Below are positions 1-8,954 of a DNA stretch of 64,000 nucleotides, in pieces (positions within the stretch are counted from its first letter, which is position 1; each line of letters begins with the position of its first letter). Source of the DNA: Hydrogenophaga sp. PAMC20947 (GTDB lineage Bacteria; Pseudomonadota; Gammaproteobacteria; Burkholderiales; Burkholderiaceae_C); the NCBI RefSeq assembly GCF_004795855.1, contig NZ_CP039252.1, positions 434,001-498,000 on the forward strand, written 5' to 3'. A program made the position numbers and the translations under genes. The notes under the pieces were generated by a model. It searched no databases. It was given only the letters and a program-made list of their open reading frames with translations, and was not told the DNA's origin.

Positions 1-91
1 ACTGGTGACCATCGGTCACTGTTCGAGTAGTGTTTAGAAGTCCATGAGACCACTTGAGCTCCACCGACCACACATCATGCGAGTCTTGTTT

Positions 92-337
92 ATGAAAACC
101 CATCACGGTGTGAGCCGAGCACTGCGCTGTGCGCTGCTGGCTTTGACGCTGGTGATGGTTCTTGGGTACGGGGTGCGTGTGACGCTGACAGCCGTGTTGG
201 ACAGGTTGCCGTCGCTCGTGGAGATGATCAGCGTTGCGTTGCTGCTGGGCTTGCTGGTGGTCGTGGCAGTGAGATGGCACCACAACCGGCGCATGCGGCG
301 GGTGACCGTGGACTTGCAAGACTCTGCGCTTTGGTGA
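92..337 (+). CDS. small hypothetical membrane protein
   Basis: Short reading frame of about 81 residues from ATG 92; an in-frame ATG at 44 would add 16 residues. Two hydrophobic stretches (about residues 12-32 and 46-62) are followed by a basic tail with HHNRR and RR motifs, as in a small two-helix inner-membrane protein with a cytoplasmic C-terminus. I recognise no family. The opposite strand is also open here, so the coding call rests mainly on the membrane-like composition. Confidence 0.38.
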   Translation: MKTHHGVSRALRCALLALTLVMVLGYGVRVTLTAVLDRLPSLVEMISVALLLGLLVVVAVRWHHNRRMRRVTVDLQDSALW

Positions 338-485
338 TTCGGCATGACGTCACCTGGGGCGAACCGCGCCCAGGTGGGGCAGGGCGCATTTTCGTTGCGG
401 CGCGCATGCAACGGATCTTGAATTTTGTTGACGGCCATTCATGGATCGTCAAACTGGCACCAGACTGGCACCAAGCCCTTCCAGA

Positions 486-520
486 AAACAAAAAAGTCAG
501 CAGGCGCTAACCTGCTGACT
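486..520 (-). terminator. rho-independent terminator of the tRNA-Asn locus
   Basis: On the minus strand a perfect 9-bp stem (GTCAGCAGG pairing with CCTGCTGAC, 496-504 and 511-519) with a 6-nt loop is followed by six T residues. It lies directly downstream of the tRNA-Asn 3' end, which is where the original tRNA transcript would terminate. It therefore marks the chromosomal side of the integration scar. Confidence 0.85.
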
Positions 521-531
521 CTCTATTTACT

Positions 532-577
532 TGGCTCCCCGACCTGGACTCGAACCAGGGACCTGCGGATTAACAGT
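532..577 (-). other. 3' fragment of tRNA-Asn (GUU); attachment-site scar
   Basis: Read on the minus strand this holds the anticodon loop (CTGTTAATC), variable region, T arm (GGTTCGAGTCC), acceptor strand and encoded CCA of tRNA-Asn. The 5' half is absent: beyond position 577 the sequence is integrase coding sequence. This is the classic duplicated 3' half left where a P4-type integrase targets a tRNA gene. A complete tRNA-Asn should mark the other end of the element or be elsewhere in the chromosome; I did not see one in this window. Confidence 0.85.
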
Positions 578-1805
578 TCGCTTTCGATTTCGAGCTTGGT
601 GCCGGTACTTTGGACGGCAAACCGGAGCGCAACTGGTCCACGCACGTGGCCCAAGCCTGGAGCATCTCGCGGCGCTCGGCCCGATACCCATGTCGGTTGT
701 ACGCCGCACGCACCCGATTGCCGGGTACATGGGCAAGGCAATGCTCGATCACGTCGATGCTCGCGCCAATCGCGTTGAAGTGCGTGCTGAAGGTAGCGCG
801 CATGCCATGAGGGGTGCCGTCGCCGCTGAAGCCCAGTCGTTCCATCAGCGCATTGAGACTTCTGTTTGCCATCGGACGATCAGGATCGAGGCGATTGGGA
901 AACAGGTAGACGTTTTCCTCTGGAACGAGTGCCCGTAGTTTTTGAAGCAACTTCACAGCCTGGCGGGAAAGGGGCACCCAGTGGGCTCGCCCAGCCTTCA
1001 TCCGTTCGGCAGGGACCTCCCACTCTGCTGCCTTCAAGTCGATCTCGCTCCACTTTGCACCGGTGACTTCGGCCTTGCGACAGGCCGTCAACACGACGAG
1101 CAGCATCGCGATCCGGGTCTGCTCGTAGATCGTGTCTATGGCATCCAGCTTGCGCAGGAACTTACCGAGCAACTCGAGCGAAAGGGCAGGGTGGTTCTCC
1201 TGGTTGCGCTTGCGGAGCACGCGAACTGGCGGCACGGGGTTGTCAGCGATCAGCCCGGAGTCGATGGCGTGCTCGAAGATGCCCCACAGGTAGTTGCGCA
1301 GGTTCCGCGCGACCTCGGGCGCTCGCGCCTCTACCTCCTTTAGTGCAGTGGTCAGCTCGAGGCGCGTGATCTTCGAAATCGGCCGGTCCTTGAAGTGGGG
1401 TGACAGGTCCTTCTCGATCTCCCGGTTGCGCTGCAAGACCGTCGCTGGCCGAAGGTCCGCGCCCGTCGCGGTTTTCCAGTCGGCGCACACCGCGCCAAAG
1501 CTGCCCTTGACGCGGTGCAGTTCCTCCTGGGCGCGGCTCTCGCGTTCTTCGCGTCGAGCCTGGACGGGGTGAATACCCTTGGCTATCAGCTTGCGCGACT
1601 CTGCGTGCGCGTGCCTCGCGTCGGCTAGCGTGACCTCGGGAAAAGCACCCAACGCTTGCAGACCTTCCACACCGTCCAGCCTGAACTTGTAGCGCCAGAG
1701 CTTCGAGCCGTTGGGCTGAACGAGGACGAACAGGCCGCCCGCATCAGCCAGCTTGAATGCTCGTTCCGCCGGCTTGGCCGACTTTATTTGTAGAGTGGTC
1801 AGCAC
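570..1805 (-). CDS. int: tyrosine recombinase, P4-type integrase
   Basis: Phage/island integrase of the P4 family. The N-terminal DUF4102 domain reads AKPAERAFKLADAGGL near the start, followed by a core-binding domain and a C-terminal catalytic domain. With GTG 1805 as start (411 aa) the catalytic set is R243, H333-x-x-R336, H359 and Y369 (in AAYNRH), so the enzyme looks intact. A TTG at 1835 would add 10 residues, but the family normally begins just before the 'LTxxxIKxAKP' segment. The TAA stop (570-572) lies inside the tRNA-Asn anticodon-loop sequence, so integrase and attachment core overlap. No other island genes follow, suggesting a remnant element. Confidence 0.9.
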   Translation of the reverse strand: MLTTLQIKSAKPAERAFKLADAGGLFVLVQPNGSKLWRYKFRLDGVEGLQALGAFPEVTLADARHAHAESRKLIAKGIHPVQARREERESRAQEELHRVKGSFGAVCADWKTATGADLRPATVLQRNREIEKDLSPHFKDRPISKITRLELTTALKEVEARAPEVARNLRNYLWGIFEHAIDSGLIADNPVPPVRVLRKRNQENHPALSLELLGKFLRKLDAIDTIYEQTRIAMLLVVLTACRKAEVTGAKWSEIDLKAAEWEVPAERMKAGRAHWVPLSRQAVKLLQKLRALVPEENVYLFPNRLDPDRPMANRSLNALMERLGFSGDGTPHGMRATFSTHFNAIGASIDVIEHCLAHVPGNRVRAAYNRHGYRAERREMLQAWATCVDQLRSGLPSKVPAPSSKSKANC

Positions 1806-1846
1806 TTGGGGGTATGGGTCAATCCGTACCCCCAACCTTACCCCCA
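1806..1846. promoter_or_regulatory. three copies of TGGGGGTA at the integrase 5' end
   Basis: TTGGGGGTA at 1806-1814 and its perfect inverse TACCCCCAA at 1827-1835 form a 9-bp inverted repeat, and TACCCCCA recurs at 1839-1846. The repeats straddle both possible integrase start codons. They could be arm-type integrase sites or an autoregulatory operator; that role is inference. Confidence 0.35.
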
Positions 1847-1885
1847 GGCGATCGGGATTTCAAGAGATCAACTGGAAAGGCCTGA

Positions 1886-1912
1886 GACAATATGTGTCGC
1901 TAAGTTATTGTC
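1886..1912. promoter_or_regulatory. inverted repeat GACAATA-N13-TATTGTC upstream of int
   Basis: A perfect 7-bp inverted repeat (1886-1892 and 1906-1912) about 80 bp upstream of the integrase start. It sits where the integrase promoter or an excisionase/repressor site would be expected. The segment from 1847 to 2011 otherwise holds no gene that I can support. Confidence 0.3.
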
Positions 1913-2011
1913 ACGTATAGGGTTTTTCGGACGATCTGGGACATCCTGAAATCGCCTGAGACTCCCATGCACAGTTCAGGTGGCGAGTTGCATGGGGTGT
2001 TGAGCGGGGCT

Positions 2012-2530
2012 TCAGGCCGCGCGGGTGTAGGTCACGAAGGCGAACAGCAAGCCGTTCACGGCGGTGTGGGGTTCGCGGCGGGTCTCGGTCCACTCGGGCC
2101 CGAGCCTGGGGGCGAACGCATCACCTTCGTAGTGGTGGCCGATTTCGGTGACCACCACCGTCGTTGCCAGGGGCAAGGCCAGCGCGTAGATCTGTTCACC
2201 GCCAATGACCCAGGCATCGCTGCCGGGCTCACAGAGCGACAGGGCGTGATCGATGGAATGGGCCACCTTGGCGCCAGAGGCCCGCCATTGGCCATTGCGC
2301 GTGATCACGATGTTGTCGCGCCCAGGCAGTGGGCGGAAGCGCTCAGGCAATGAATCCCAGGTTTTTCGACCCATGAGCACGGCGCACCCTTGGGTGGCGC
2401 GCTTGAAATGGACCATGTCTTCCGGCAGGTGCCAGGGCAGGCCGTTGTTTTTCCCGATCACGCCGTTGGAAGCGCGGGCGTAGATCAGGTGCAGGCGGGC
2501 CGGTGCTTGAGGGGAATGTGTATCAGGCAT
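2012..2530 (-). CDS. folA: dihydrofolate reductase
   Basis: Reduces dihydrofolate to tetrahydrofolate with NADPH, regenerating the cofactor consumed by ThyA. The 172-aa protein has the family landmarks: GVIGKNNGLPWHLPEDM with substrate-binding acid near residue 38, the NADPH motif MGRKTWDSLP, the PLPGRDNIVITR segment, and WVIGGEQIY. Length is normal (E. coli 159 aa), with a short N-terminal extension. Its start overlaps the end of the upstream permease gene by 8 bp. thyA lies two genes upstream, so the pair probably shares a transcript. Confidence 0.97.
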   Translation of the reverse strand: MPDTHSPQAPARLHLIYARASNGVIGKNNGLPWHLPEDMVHFKRATQGCAVLMGRKTWDSLPERFRPLPGRDNIVITRNGQWRASGAKVAHSIDHALSLCEPGSDAWVIGGEQIYALALPLATTVVVTEIGHHYEGDAFAPRLGPEWTETRREPHTAVNGLLFAFVTYTRAA

Positions 2531-3434
2531 GTGTCGATTGTGCCGCGCTCAGCGATTTCGTGCGACGGGCAGGCCACAACACGCTGGCGATGGCCATCAT
2601 CACAAAACCCATGGCCAGCCAGTCGCGCCAGTGGGGCACCTCACCCAGGATGAAGGTGGCGCTGAGGGTACCGACCAGCGGAATGGCCATGATGCTCATG
2701 GCACTGGTGGCCGGTGGCAACGTGCGCGCCATGCCGAACCAGATCAGTTGGGCGAAGCCGTAGTTGATCACCACGCCGTAGACCAGGCTGACCCACATGG
2801 GCAGGGAGAACCCCGAGATGTCAGGCAGGGGCTCCAAAGCCAGGGCCAGCGCCCAGACCGCCACGCTGCCGAGCAGCAGCATCCAGACGGTCACCACCAG
2901 CGGGGCGAGGGTGAACTGCGCACGGCGAAACATCAGGGTGCCCAGCGCCCAGCAGACGGCCGCGCTCAGCATCCAGGCGATGCCGGCCGGGCGACCACTG
3001 ATACGGGCCACCTCGTGCCAGAGCAGCAGGGCGATGGCGATGGAGGCGCAGACCACGGCGACCCGCACGCGCGGCGTGATGCGCTCACCAAAAAAGGCGG
3101 CGCCGAGCAGCACCGTGAAGATGGGCATGGTGAAGCCCAGGATGGCGGCGCGCCCCGAGGCCAGCTCCTGCACGCCAAAGATCGACAGCGTGTGCCAGCC
3201 CAGTACGTTGGGCAGGGCCAACACGGCGATGGCGGCCCACTCCCGGCCCGCAGGCCACATGCGTTCACCGGAGCGGTTGACGTAGAAAAACAGCCAGCCC
3301 GCGCCCAGCAGCATGGTGGTAGCCCGGAAGAAGAGCGGGCTCATTTCCTGGAGTGAGAGCTTCATCATGGGCCAGTTCACGCCCCACATGAGGGTGAGGG
3401 CGAGCAGGGCCCAGACTTGTTTGCGGGACAACAT
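2523..3434 (-). CDS. DMT-superfamily (EamA) permease
   Basis: Inner-membrane protein of 303 aa with about ten hydrophobic helices arranged as two EamA repeats; the first begins LTLMWGVNWPMMKLSL and the second WMLSAAVCWALGTLMFR. Members export or import small metabolites such as amino acids, and substrate cannot be told from sequence. ATG 3434 is chosen because the upstream in-frame extension is not membrane-like. The gene lies between thyA and folA and overlaps folA by 8 bp, but this linkage is not evidence of a folate-related substrate. Confidence 0.88.
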   Translation of the reverse strand: MLSRKQVWALLALTLMWGVNWPMMKLSLQEMSPLFFRATTMLLGAGWLFFYVNRSGERMWPAGREWAAIAVLALPNVLGWHTLSIFGVQELASGRAAILGFTMPIFTVLLGAAFFGERITPRVRVAVVCASIAIALLLWHEVARISGRPAGIAWMLSAAVCWALGTLMFRRAQFTLAPLVVTVWMLLLGSVAVWALALALEPLPDISGFSLPMWVSLVYGVVINYGFAQLIWFGMARTLPPATSAMSIMAIPLVGTLSATFILGEVPHWRDWLAMGFVMMAIASVLWPARRTKSLSAAQSTHA

Positions 3435-3528
3435 GGTTTGAAGCGGGTGGTGGCGTCGGGTGGGGGCAGGCGTGCAAAACACCTGCGCCTGGGGTCAAGT
3501 TGGGGGCGCGCTGCGCGGCGGCAGAGGG

Positions 3529-4374
3529 TCAGACCGCGACCGGTGCCTTGATGGCGGGGTGGTGGTCGTAGTCCAGGACCTCGAAGTCCTCGAGGTTGTA
3601 GTCGAAGATCGAATCGGGACGGCGTTTGATGTTGAGCGTGGGGTAGGCCATGGGCGAGCGGCTCAGCTGGCGCTCGACCTGCTCATGGTGGTTGCTGTAG
3701 ATGTGGCAATCGCCACCGGTCCAGATGAAGTCGCCCACGTCCAGATCGCATTGCTGGGCCACCATGTGGGTGAGCAAGGCGTAGCTCGCGATGTTGAAGG
3801 GCACGCCCAGGAAGATATCGGCGCTGCGCTGGTAGAGCTGGCAGCTGAGCTTGCCCCGGCCGCCCGGGGTGGTGGGCGGGGCGACATAAAACTGGAAGAA
3901 CGCGTGGCACGGCATCAACGCCATTTGCGAGAGCTCGGCCACATTCCAGGCGCTCACGATGATGCGCCGCGAATCGGGGTTGGTCTTGAGTGTCTGAATG
4001 ACGTCGGCGATCTGGTCGATATGGCCGCCGCCAGGCGTAGGCCAGCTGCGCCACTGCACGCCATACACAGGGCCCAGGCTGCCGTCTTCGCGGGCCCATT
4101 CGTCCCAAATCGAGCAGCCCCTTTCCTGCAGCCATTTCACATTGCTGTCACCGCGCAGAAACCAAAGCAGTTCCACGATGATGGCCTTGAGGAAAACCTT
4201 TTTGGTGGTCACCAGGGGAAAGCCTTCGTTCAGGTCGAAGCGCATCTGGTGACCGAAAACGCTGGTGGTGCCGGTGCCGGTGCGGTCACCCTTCTGTACG
4301 CCCGTGGTGAACACGTGGCGCATGAAATCTTCGTATTGGGAGCGGACGGGGTGGGCGGCGGCGGTATCGGTCAT
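3529..4374 (-). CDS. thyA: thymidylate synthase
   Basis: Converts dUMP to dTMP using methylene-tetrahydrofolate. The 281-aa protein carries the nucleophile Cys156 in [12 protein letters not shown], the dUMP-binding RRIIVSAWN and [17 protein letters not shown] segments, and the C-terminal KAPVAV. ATG 4374 gives the normal N-terminus; upstream in-frame codons are unconvincing. The gene heads a same-strand series with the DMT permease and folA, matching the common thyA-folA association. Confidence 0.97.
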   Translation of the reverse strand: MTDTAAAHPVRSQYEDFMRHVFTTGVQKGDRTGTGTTSVFGHQMRFDLNEGFPLVTTKKVFLKAIIVELLWFLRGDSNVKWLQERGCSIWDEWAREDGSLGPVYGVQWRSWPTPGGGHIDQIADVIQTLKTNPDSRRIIVSAWNVAELSQMALMPCHAFFQFYVAPPTTPGGRGKLSCQLYQRSADIFLGVPFNIASYALLTHMVAQQCDLDVGDFIWTGGDCHIYSNHHEQVERQLSRSPMAYPTLNIKRRPDSIFDYNLEDFEVLDYDHHPAIKAPVAV

Positions 4375-4450
4375 GGCAGCAGTCAAATTGAAGCAGAGGG
4401 CTAGCCTGAATTGTGCCTTGCAGCGCGACAGCGGTTGGGCCGCACCGACT

Positions 4451-4882
4451 TCAACCTTTTTCAGTGCGCCAGAATCGCTCCATGGAGAGGTAGGTGAAGG
4501 ACGCGGACCAGGCAATCATCAGCAAGCCAGCCAAGGCCTCCGTGCCCACCAGCATGCGCACCGGCCCGACCGGAGTGAGATCTCCGAAGCCCAGCGAGGT
4601 GTAGGTTTCCGCTGAAAAATACAGACAGGTGGTCCACGAAGACCCGGCCAGTCCTGTCAGCTGGCCCGCCCCCCACCAGGTCACCAGCGCGTAGAAAGTG
4701 GCACCATACAAAAGCATTTCCAGCAGGTGTGCCGCGAATGCGCCCAGGATGACGACCACCACTTTCAACCGGTCGGGCACGCGCATGGATGGCAAGCGGT
4801 TGTTGAGGGTGCGCAAAACCTCATAGTGCAGCAGGGTGCATGCGATCAGAAGCATCACGCAGGCGAAAAGGGATTGCAGCAT
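4451..4882 (-). CDS. two-helix ion-channel protein (potassium-channel pore domain)
   Basis: A 143-aa membrane protein with an N-terminal helix, two pore-lining helices and the selectivity-filter-like sequence TSLGFGD (residues 95-101) between them, as in the Ion_trans_2 family. GFGD replaces the canonical GYGD, which is tolerated in some potassium channels. There is no regulatory RCK domain. ATG 4882 is preferred over 4906. It lies upstream of thyA on the same strand with a 76-bp gap. Ion specificity is inference. Confidence 0.8.
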   Translation of the reverse strand: MLQSLFACVMLLIACTLLHYEVLRTLNNRLPSMRVPDRLKVVVVILGAFAAHLLEMLLYGATFYALVTWWGAGQLTGLAGSSWTTCLYFSAETYTSLGFGDLTPVGPVRMLVGTEALAGLLMIAWSASFTYLSMERFWRTEKG

Positions 4883-5003
4883 GGGGGAGGCTCCGGTCGT
4901 TGGCAAAGCTCAATTTCAAGGTGCGATGGTGGTGGCTTTCGCTTAGCATGGGCTGAAGTGCGACAGTTTTCGCGTTCATGTTCCAACTTTTTCAGGAGTC
5001 CAC

Positions 5004-5627
5004 ATGGGTCAACTTCAGCTCTACACCAACCCCCAGTCCCGTGGCCGAATCGCTCACTGGATGATGGAGGAGTTGGGCTTGCCGTATGAAACGGTTTGGC
5101 TGGAATATGGCACCACCATGAAAGCGCCCGACTACCTGGCGATCAATCCCATGGGCAAGGTGCCAGCCTTGAAGCATGGCAGTGCGGTGGTCACTGAGGC
5201 GGCGGCCATTTGTGCCTATGTGGCCGATGCCTTCCCTGATCAGGGGTTGCGGCCCACGCCGGGGACTCCTGAGAGCGCCGCTTACCACCGGTGGCTGTTT
5301 TTTGCGGCGGGACCGCTGGAACAAGCGGTGGTGGCGCGCTCGCTGGGGTGGGCGGTGCCTGAAGGGCGAAACGCCATGGTGGGTTTTGGCAGCTACGAAG
5401 ACACGCTGAACGCGCTGGAGCGGGCCTTGAGTGCCGCGCCGTATGTGTGTGGGGAGCGATTTACGGCGGCGGATGTCTATGTGGGGTCCAGCGTGAGCTG
5501 GGGCCTGCAGTTTGGCACCATCGAGAAGCGACCGGTCTTTGAGGCGTATGCCCACCGCTTGCAAATCCGGCCGGCAGCGATTCGGGCGCATGCACTCAAT
5601 GAAGCGCACCTGGCTCATCAGGGCTGA
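5004..5627 (+). CDS. glutathione S-transferase family protein
   Basis: A 207-aa cytosolic GST. The N-terminal thioredoxin-like domain contains LYTNPQSRGRIAHWMMEELGLPYE and the cis-Pro motif MGKVPALKHG, followed by the helical C-terminal domain with ERFTAADVYVGSSV. A strong AGGAGT precedes ATG 5004. Members conjugate or isomerise electrophiles with glutathione; the substrate is unknown. It converges with the MFS gene, leaving an 18-bp gap. Confidence 0.9.
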   Translation: MGQLQLYTNPQSRGRIAHWMMEELGLPYETVWLEYGTTMKAPDYLAINPMGKVPALKHGSAVVTEAAAICAYVADAFPDQGLRPTPGTPESAAYHRWLFFAAGPLEQAVVARSLGWAVPEGRNAMVGFGSYEDTLNALERALSAAPYVCGERFTAADVYVGSSVSWGLQFGTIEKRPVFEAYAHRLQIRPAAIRAHALNEAHLAHQG

Positions 5628-5645
5628 GCGTGCGGGACAGGTGGT

Positions 5646-6854
5646 TCAGCTCAGCTGGTTGAGCCGGCGCACCGCGAGTGCCAAAACGATCAACATCAAC
5701 ACCACCATGGGCATGACCGCCTCCAGCCCCAGCCAGGTGGCGATCAGTCCAAAGGCTGCCGGGATCACCGACCCCCCGGCATATGACGCCATCATTTGCC
5801 AGGCGATCACTTTGCGCGCCACCTCGGGCGCAAAGCGGCGGGCGGGTTCATGCATGAGCGAAGGAAACACCGGCGCACAGCCCAGCCCCATCAACACCAG
5901 GCCCGCGAGGTTCAACGCATGGGGCAGTGTGGGTAGGGCGAACAGAAGTGCACCCACGGTGGCCAGTGCAATGCCCAGCGCGATCAGGCGCCGGTTGCCC
6001 AGGTGGTTGGCGAACAAGCCAGCACTGAACCGGCCGAGGGTGATGGATGCAAAATACACCGACACCCAGATGCCCGCCTCGGGCAGGCCGATGCCCCGGT
6101 TGCCCACCAACAGGCTTGCCGCCCAGAGGTAGGTGCCCATTTCCGCAGCAACGTAGAGCAAAAAACACAAGGGCGACAGCCACAGCGCTTGCATTGCCAA
6201 GGGCTTGAAGGCCTTGGATGCTCCGCGAATGGGCTTGTCGTCTGGGTCATTCGATGCCGAAGATTTGCCCGGGCTGTGGCGCCACAAGGGCAAAGCAAAC
6301 CACAACACAACACCCAGGCCCAGCTGGATCAGTCCGATGTGGCGTGCACCCACCGCCCAACCCCCTGCGCTGGCGAGGGCCAAACCCATGACCACAGGGC
6401 CTGTTGCGGCGCCCATCCCCCAAAAACCGTGTAGCCAGTTCATGTGGCGCGACGTGTAGTGCGCCGCCACGAACTGGTTCATGCTGGCGTCGACAGCCCC
6501 GCCCCCTGCGCCCAGTGGAACTGCCAGCAGCACCAGCCAGCCAAACGAGGGTGCGACCGAGAAGCCGCACAGCGCGAGACCGGTCAATGTGCAACTGCCC
6601 GCCACCACCGCGCCTGTGCCCACCACCGCCACCAGGCGCGGTGTGAGCCAGGCGCTGGTGACCGCGCTGGCCATCAGGGTGATGGTGAGAATACCCATGG
6701 CAGCCAGGGGCTGGCCCATCTGCAGGCGCATGGCCGGCCACGCCACGCCCATCACCGCATCGGGCAAACCCAGGCTCACAAAAGACAGGTAGACGATGCC
6801 CAGCAGCAGGATGCTGGCGGCCCGCGCAGAGGCCGCGGGCGGCATCGAGGTCAT
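5646..6854 (-). CDS. MFS transporter
   Basis: Inner-membrane permease of 402 aa with 12 predicted helices; the region around residue 136 (HGFWGMGAATGPVVMG) resembles fucose/sugar-type MFS proteins. Its start codon overlaps the stop of the upstream FAD oxidase (ATGA), so the two are translationally coupled. It may import the hydroxyacid oxidised by that enzyme; this is inference from gene order. Confidence 0.88.
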   Translation of the reverse strand: MTSMPPAASARAASILLLGIVYLSFVSLGLPDAVMGVAWPAMRLQMGQPLAAMGILTITLMASAVTSAWLTPRLVAVVGTGAVVAGSCTLTGLALCGFSVAPSFGWLVLLAVPLGAGGGAVDASMNQFVAAHYTSRHMNWLHGFWGMGAATGPVVMGLALASAGGWAVGARHIGLIQLGLGVVLWFALPLWRHSPGKSSASNDPDDKPIRGASKAFKPLAMQALWLSPLCFLLYVAAEMGTYLWAASLLVGNRGIGLPEAGIWVSVYFASITLGRFSAGLFANHLGNRRLIALGIALATVGALLFALPTLPHALNLAGLVLMGLGCAPVFPSLMHEPARRFAPEVARKVIAWQMMASYAGGSVIPAAFGLIATWLGLEAVMPMVVLMLIVLALAVRRLNQLS

Positions 6855-8308
6855 CGCGAAGGGTTCAGCGGGTGCAGCACGCGCCCTGGGTTGAGCAGGT
6901 TGGCGGGGTCAAGCGCGTGTTTGATCGATCGCATCAGAGCGAGCGCCACGGGATCCTTGAATTCGGGCAGCTTGTCGGCCTTGAGGCTGCCGACGCCGTG
7001 TTCGGCACTGATCGAACCATCAAAGCGGGCCACTTGCTGGAACACCAGCGCGTTGACCTGCGCTTCCTGCTGGCGCAGGAACGTGGCCGCATCGCCATTT
7101 TCAGGGGCTTGCACGTTGTAGTGCAGGTTGCCATCGCCCAAGTGGCCGAAGTTGACCAGCCGCACGCCGGGGATTTCCCGCTTCAGCAGCGCATCGGTCT
7201 CAGTGCAAAAAGTGGGGATGCGGGAGACGGGGATGCTGATGTCGTGTTTGATGTTGAGGCCTTCTTCGGCCTGCGCCAGCGGGATGCTCTCGCGGATGTG
7301 CCAGAGCCCCTGGGCCTGTGCCAGGCTCTCGGCCACCACGGCATCGCCCACCACTTCCTGTTCAAAAGCGGTTTCCAGCAAGCGCTCCAGTCGGCTTCTT
7401 GCATGGGCTTCGGACTCGCTGCTGCTGTTCTCCAGCAGCACGCCGTAGCAGGGCGCCTGTGCGGCTCCAGCGGCCATGAACGGCACGCGCAGTGCCGGGA
7501 AATGCTTGTTGACCAGGCTGAGTGCGAACTGCCCCATGACCTCAAAGCCGGTCAGGCCTGCGCCGAGCTGCTGATGGGCCAGGCCCAGCAATGCAACGGC
7601 TGCGTCCAGCGACGGGACGGCGGCCCATGCCGTGAGTTGCGCGGCAGGCTGGGGGTAGAGTTTGAGCGTGGCCGCGGTGATGATGCCCAGGGTGCCCTCA
7701 CTGCCGATGAAGAGGTCCCGCAGGTCGTAGCCGGTGTTGTCTTTGCGCAGGCCGCTAAGACCATGCCAGATCTCGCCTTGGGCGGTCACGACTTCCAGTC
7801 CCAGGCAGAGGTCGCGGGCATTGCCGTAGCGCACCACCTGGGTGCCACCCGCATTGGTGGCGAGGTTCCCGCCAATGGTGCAGCTGCCTTCGGCGGCGAG
7901 GCTGAGCGGAAACAGAAAGCCTGCGTTGTCGGCGGCTGTTTGGAGGTTTTGCAGGATGCACCCGGCCTCGACCGTGATCGTGAGATTGGCGGCGTCCAGA
8001 GATCGAACAGCCTGCATGCGACCCAAGCTCAGGACCACCTGGGTACCCGTGTCGTCGGGCACCGAGCCCACGACCAGACCGGTGTTGCCACCCTGGGGCA
8101 CGATGCTGGCGCCGGCCGCGGCGCAGGCCTTGACCACGGCGGCCACTTCGGCCGTGCTGCCGGGGCGAACGATGGCCAAGGCGCGCCCTTGGGCCCGTTT
8201 ACGCCAGTCGTTTTCCCAGGCGCTGAGATCGGCTGTCGGGTCTTCGTGGGTCAGAACGTGGGCATCGCCCACGGTGGCGCGCAGTTGTGCGATCAGGGTG
8301 GGGTTCAT
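6851..8308 (-). CDS. FAD-binding oxidase, GlcD / D-2-hydroxyacid dehydrogenase family
   Basis: A 485-aa flavoprotein of the VAO/PCMH fold. The FAD-binding PP-loop region reads IVPQGGNTGLVVGSVP, followed by GGNLATNAGGTQVVRYGN, and the C-terminal domain has NFGHLGDGNLHYNV and the terminal SAEHGVGSLK. These features match D-2-hydroxyglutarate/D-lactate-type dehydrogenases. It is the middle gene of a three-gene overlapping set with the DUF2069 protein (ATGA overlap, 8305-8308) and the MFS transporter. The exact hydroxyacid is not predictable. Confidence 0.92.
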   Translation of the reverse strand: MNPTLIAQLRATVGDAHVLTHEDPTADLSAWENDWRKRAQGRALAIVRPGSTAEVAAVVKACAAAGASIVPQGGNTGLVVGSVPDDTGTQVVLSLGRMQAVRSLDAANLTITVEAGCILQNLQTAADNAGFLFPLSLAAEGSCTIGGNLATNAGGTQVVRYGNARDLCLGLEVVTAQGEIWHGLSGLRKDNTGYDLRDLFIGSEGTLGIITAATLKLYPQPAAQLTAWAAVPSLDAAVALLGLAHQQLGAGLTGFEVMGQFALSLVNKHFPALRVPFMAAGAAQAPCYGVLLENSSSESEAHARSRLERLLETAFEQEVVGDAVVAESLAQAQGLWHIRESIPLAQAEEGLNIKHDISIPVSRIPTFCTETDALLKREIPGVRLVNFGHLGDGNLHYNVQAPENGDAATFLRQQEAQVNALVFQQVARFDGSISAEHGVGSLKADKLPEFKDPVALALMRSIKHALDPANLLNPGRVLHPLNPSR

Positions 8309-8781
8309 GATTTTACGGGTTTGATGGGGTCGGCGGCTGCGCCAATGGCGGCGGCGTGGCGCAGTTTGTCGGCCTCAACAGCGGCTGGACCGGCCGCTTT
8401 CAGGCGCGTGCGCACATGCAGGGCGCAGGCAACAAACAAAGAGACGCAAAGGGCAACCTCGATCCCGGCCAGGGCTGCCGACAAACCTTTGTCGCTCCAC
8501 GCACGAACCACACCTTCGGTGAAGTAGATCCAGACGATCAGACTCACCCAGCGGTAGGTGTACATGCGGTTTTTCAGCAAACCGGCGAGTGGCAGCGTCA
8601 GGGGCAACACCTTGAGCACCAGCCAGGAACCGCCCGGGCGCAAAGGCGCAAGCCACATTTCCCACAACAGACCCAACACGATGAGGCCCACCAGGCTGCC
8701 CACTGCGAGCGTGCGCGTGAACGCGACGGTGCGGGCTGTGGCCGCGGAGGTGGGTAAGGGTTGTTGGCTGGTTTCTGGCAT
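8305..8781 (-). CDS. DUF2069 inner-membrane protein
   Basis: A 158-aa protein with four predicted helices and the conserved segment NRMYTYRWVSLIVWIYFTEG typical of DUF2069. Function is unknown. ATG 8781 is chosen because the family starts shortly before the first helix; in-frame codons up to 8937 add an unlikely proline-rich leader. It is first of the three overlapping genes and diverges from the YihY gene across about 170 bp. Confidence 0.85.
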   Translation of the reverse strand: MPETSQQPLPTSAATARTVAFTRTLAVGSLVGLIVLGLLWEMWLAPLRPGGSWLVLKVLPLTLPLAGLLKNRMYTYRWVSLIVWIYFTEGVVRAWSDKGLSAALAGIEVALCVSLFVACALHVRTRLKAAGPAAVEADKLRHAAAIGAAADPIKPVKS

Positions 8782-8954
8782 GGGTCGGTAGATCGGTAGC
8801 AGCAGGGGCAGGGGCAGACGGTCGGGGATGTGGACAGAGGGCGATGTGGGGGGTGAATCCATGCGACTGGAGTGACCGTTCCAACGCAGCCCGTCGCCCA
8901 CTGGGTCCCTGAGTACTCCGCGTGCAGGGGAGGACAATCTGGGATGATACCGGG

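Noticed and set aside
6872..8527. 551-codon open frame antisense to the FAD oxidase.
   Set aside because: Shadow of the real gene; low-complexity composition and no motifs.
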